Origin: JADLHS01 sp964561105
Lineage (GTDB): Bacteria; Verrucomicrobiota; Verrucomicrobiia; Limisphaerales; JADLHS01
Direction of reading: 5' to 3'
NCBI GenBank assembly: GCA_964561105.1
Contig: CAZLOH010000011.1
Location: 45,104-109,103, forward strand
DNA: 64,000 nt
Positions within the stretch are counted from its first letter, which is position 1. Every line of letters starts with the position of its first letter. The notes under the pieces are model-generated. The model was not told the origin of the DNA. It searched no databases and saw nothing but the letters and a program-made list of their open reading frames with translations. Of the stretch, positions 61,360 through 64,000 are shown one piece after another. A program made the position numbers and the translations under genes.

Positions 61360-61920
61360 TTACGCCCGCTCCATGTACTTGCCGGTGCGGGTATCAATCT
61401 TGATCTTCTCACCGGTCTTGATGAAGAGCGGCGCCTGAATGGAGATGCCGGTTTCCAGCGTGACGGCCTTCTGCACGTTGTTCGCCGAGTCGCCGCGAAT
61501 GCCTTCCGGCGCGTCGGTCACAGTGAGCACCACGCTCGGCGGGATTTCCACCGTCACCGCCTTGTCATCCACGAACGTCACGGTCACTCCGCCATTTTCC
61601 ACGAGGTAATTCTTCGCGTCGCCCACCAGTTCCGGAATCAGCGTCACCGTTTCGTAATTCTCCGGGTCGGTGAAGACGAAGTCGCTTCCGTCCTTGTAAC
61701 TGAATTCCATCTTCTTGGTGATCATCGGCACGGTCTCGACTTTTTCCGTGGAACTGAAACGCACGTCCGCGGACTTGCCGGTGCGGATGCTGCGCAGGGT
61801 CGCCTGCACGAAGGCGCGCAAGTTGCCCGGCGTGCGATGTTGCACATCGAGCACCACGGCAACGTCACCGTTGTAATTGATCGCCTGTCCACGGCGGAGG
61901 TCGTTTGCGGTTACTGCCAT
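61360..61920 (-). CDS. efp: elongation factor P
   Basis: EF-P (186 residues) relieves ribosome stalling at proline runs. Domain I starts MAVTANDLRRGQAINYNG and the loop that enters the peptidyl-transferase centre reads HRTPGNLRAF. OB domains II and III follow, ending FIKTGEKIKIDTRTGKYMER. The loop tip is Asn rather than the modified Lys (PGK) or Arg found in well-studied EF-P. ATG 61920 gives the standard N-terminus. Confidence 0.95.
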   Translation of the reverse strand: MAVTANDLRRGQAINYNGDVAVVLDVQHRTPGNLRAFVQATLRSIRTGKSADVRFSSTEKVETVPMITKKMEFSYKDGSDFVFTDPENYETVTLIPELVGDAKNYLVENGGVTVTFVDDKAVTVEIPPSVVLTVTDAPEGIRGDSANNVQKAVTLETGISIQAPLFIKTGEKIKIDTRTGKYMERA

Positions 61921-62037
61921 AAAATATATTTGTCGTCGGTTGCTGTCGTTTTCCTGAATCAGGGAGCGTGGAAGATAGGCCAGCCCCGCCCGGACGCAAG
62001 CCCGGATTTTGGGCGATTCGTTGGTCACCCGACGACG

Positions 62038-62715
62038 TCAACGCTTCCGATTGTAGGCGTCTTGGCCGTATTTGGTGGTTTCAAGTTCCGTCGCCCGGGC
62101 CAACGACCCGGCCGCAAGTGTCAAGGTGACCCAGGTTGACCGGGGCGAAACCGCGTCCGTCATCGCCGACTCCCAATCGGGCCGCATCACTGGGATGGGC
62201 GGGGGCTGCACTGAGCCTTGGATGAGCAACCCCAGCTTGTTTCGGCGTTGTGCCGCACCGGCAATCTTGCGCCCGCGCCAGAGCAAATCATGCTTCTCGT
62301 GACCGACAAAACACTGGCCGGGCGCGGACTTCTTGCAGCACGGCGCCAGTTCAGTTTCCACACCCAACCAGCTGAATGCCGATTGAATCCATTCATGCGC
62401 GCGCCGATAGCTTTCCTCCGCGCGCAACTCATACCACTCGTGCCCGGGTGGAAACGCCAGGCTGTACGTCCAATCAGCGTCATGCGGCACCAGTCCGCCG
62501 CCCGTCGGACGCCGGATCAATGGCCGCAATGGCGTGGTCTGTTCAATCTCCGCAATCTTCTGAAAATATCCAAATGTCGCCGCCGGCTCGGTCCAGCCGT
62601 AAAGCCGCAGCACTGGTCGGGCAAATCGTGACACGTCTTCCAGCAGCGCCTCGTCCATCGCCATGTTGAACGCCGGCGCGCCAGGCCCGGAGTTGAACAG
62701 CAACCAGGTTTCCAT
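62038..62715 (-). CDS. lipoate-protein ligase A / LipB-like protein
   Basis: This is a 225-residue protein of the biotin/lipoate ligase fold. The first motif is FNMAMDEALLEDVSR, the lipoate-binding loop RRPTGGGLVPHDADWTYSL. The CFVGHEKHDLLWRGRKIAGAAQRR segment has the conserved Lys of the family. It may attach lipoate or octanoate to dehydrogenase complexes or the GcvH protein. ATG 62715 (METWLLFNSG) was chosen over an ATG 12 codons upstream. Confidence 0.85.
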   Translation of the reverse strand: METWLLFNSGPGAPAFNMAMDEALLEDVSRFARPVLRLYGWTEPAATFGYFQKIAEIEQTTPLRPLIRRPTGGGLVPHDADWTYSLAFPPGHEWYELRAEESYRRAHEWIQSAFSWLGVETELAPCCKKSAPGQCFVGHEKHDLLWRGRKIAGAAQRRNKLGLLIQGSVQPPPIPVMRPDWESAMTDAVSPRSTWVTLTLAAGSLARATELETTKYGQDAYNRKR

Positions 62716-62835
62716 GTTCGGTTCTTGCTCCCCAGGGTTAAAGACCACCAACCGAAGAGTGAAACCTGACGTTCACCCGGGAGGCGCACGGCTTCGGATT
62801 TTGGTTTTCGGATTTCTTTCGGACTTCGGTCTTCG

Positions 62836-63501
62836 TCATTCGGATTTCAGTTTTACCCCAACCCGCGGACAAAGTGGGGCGATTTCACATCCGGCGCAAT
62901 ACGGCTGGCGCGCCGGACAACGCCGCCGCCCGTGCCAGATGAGCCAGTGACTGAACAACGTCCATTGCTCCCGCGGCACGAGCTTCATCAAGTCCCGCTC
63001 GATCTTCACCGCGTCCGTCTGCTTCGTCAGGCCCAGCCGATATGCCAGCCGTGTGACGTGCGTATCCACCACCACGCCCACATTGATGCCAAAGGCGTTT
63101 CCCAGGACCACATTAGCAGTCTTGCGGCCCACGCCGTCGAGCGCGTACAGTTCCTCCATCGTCTGTGGCACTTCACCGCCGTGCTGTTCCACGAGCGCCC
63201 GGCAACACGCCCGGATGTTCCTCGCCTTGTTGCGAAAGAAACCGGTGGACTTGATTGCTTCCTCCAGTTTGCCCAGCGGCGCGTTCGCGTAATCCGCGGC
63301 GCGCGGGTATTTCTGGAACAACTCGGCGGTGACAATGTTCACCCGCTTGTCCGTGCATTGTGCGGAAAGAATCGTGGCGATGAGCAACTGGAGCGGATTG
63401 GAAAAGGTCAGCTCGCAATGCGCATCCGGGTAAGCCTGTTGCAGCGCGGCTATGATTTTCTTCGTGCGGGCAACTTTGGCTTCGGCGGATTCGCGCGGCA
63501 T
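62836..63501 (-). CDS. nth: endonuclease III
   Basis: This base-excision repair DNA glycosylase/AP lyase (221 residues) has the helix-hairpin-helix and the catalytic Lys in LDGVGRKTANVVLGNAFG. The catalytic Asp lies in VVVDTHVTRLAYRLGL. The [4Fe-4S] loop is CPARQPYCAGCEIAPLCP (C-x6-C-x2-C-x5-C). The length is normal for the family. Confidence 0.97.
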   Translation of the reverse strand: MPRESAEAKVARTKKIIAALQQAYPDAHCELTFSNPLQLLIATILSAQCTDKRVNIVTAELFQKYPRAADYANAPLGKLEEAIKSTGFFRNKARNIRACCRALVEQHGGEVPQTMEELYALDGVGRKTANVVLGNAFGINVGVVVDTHVTRLAYRLGLTKQTDAVKIERDLMKLVPREQWTLFSHWLIWHGRRRCPARQPYCAGCEIAPLCPRVGVKLKSE

Positions 63502-64000
63502 GACGAGGCCAAGCTTAGGCGGGTTGACGCTGTTGGAAAATCACTAATGCGCACCGCGCGGCACAAATCTCGAACGCTTGCCAGCCTCTTCTACAAAACC
63601 GAACAGACTTCATGTAGCAACTCTGGTGGTGGGGCGAGCGTACTCGCGAGCCGCTAGGTAAGCTCACTCTGGTGGGGCGAGTGTCCCCGCGAGCCTCCGC
63701 TGCTACGTTCGACCACTCCAACGCCGGCTCGTCAGGAGCCTCGCCCCACCACGGAGCGCGACTGTGTGCGCAGCATCAGTCGCAGCAACTTTCTGCAAAC
63801 CTGCGGCTGGTCTGCGACACAGCCGCGCTCCCACGGCAAACCCCTTCTTGTTAGTGAGGCGGGTTTAGATCCAATCGGTGCGTGCAATTCTGGCGTGAAT
63901 TTCCCCAGGCGGAACCAGCCGCCGCTCTGGCGTCCGTCGGGTGCACAGGGCAATTTGTTTTCGGGAGACAAGTCATTGAGCGGCACGGCATAAAATTGGG
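63502..64000. repeat. palindrome-rich end of the window without a gene
   Basis: The region holds copies of the repeat with ggtggggcgag arms (63628, 63671) and ctcgccccacc (63740), tgtagcag-type ends near 63613 and ctgctacg near 63700, and gtgcgcagcatcagtcgcag and ctgcgacacagc (63770-63825) of a further family. No convincing ORF was seen. Confidence 0.65.

Overview
The window is about 60% GC and looks chromosomal. It most resembles a Verrucomicrobiota genome of the Pedosphaera/Limisphaerales type. This is an inference from a PEP-CTERM protein, a prepilin-like protein with a C-terminal H-x-G...DG motif, a Tat-exported Gfo/Idh/MocA protein, a GxxExxY protein, a delta-60 repeat protein, RHS fragments, and an elongation factor P with a TPGN loop. 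No rRNA or marker gene fixes the lineage.

Region 1 (1-15239) is a respiratory complex I operon in the order nuoD (3' end only), E, F, G, H, I, J, K, L, M, N. Many extra elements interrupt it: a small gene plus a nucleotidyltransferase-like gene, an antisense tRNA-Gln, a REP-associated tyrosine transposase (RAYT) with its palindromes, a GxxExxY gene, and hairpin repeats built from CGCAAAG heptamers that fill six junctions and abut start codons. Other palindromic repeats have entered the nuoL and nuoM reading frames without breaking them.

Region 2 (15262-23464, minus strand) holds a phosphodiesterase-TPR-sulfotransferase fusion, a PEP-CTERM protein, a Tat-exported Gfo/Idh/MocA oxidoreductase and a large membrane/TPR protein. 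Region 3 (23875-29743) holds a prepilin-like protein and two tandem units, each made of a membrane-anchored small protein and an RHS core fragment. The second unit is truncated and runs into an ankyrin remnant and a broken ISAs1-type transposase. Region 4 (29855-31442, minus) has YceI, a small membrane protein and a pirin.

Region 5 (31859-40781, plus) is a tight operon for lipid breakdown: patatin-type phospholipase, AMP-forming ligase, thiolase, FadB/J-like multifunctional enzyme and acyl-CoA dehydrogenase. Region 6 (40920-47951) has two amidohydrolase-like exported proteins and a GH25 lysozyme-like secreted protein.

Region 7 (48235-57487) is an integrated element of about 9.2 kb in the 3' end of tRNA-Leu(CAG). 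It has a 26-bp att duplication, matching integrase arm-type repeats at both ends, a minus-strand operon of nine genes with repeated 4-bp overlaps (integrase, unknown proteins, lipoprotein, two HTH proteins, primase/DUF3987-like replication protein), a 9-bp iteron cluster and a delta-60 repeat cargo gene. No capsid, tail or conjugation gene is visible. I consider it the best candidate for a poorly described mobile system.

Region 8 (57600-63501) returns to core genes: a sugar-phosphate nucleotidyltransferase, PtsI, a PfkB kinase, EF-P, a lipoate-ligase-like protein and endonuclease III, followed by a palindrome-rich tail without a gene.
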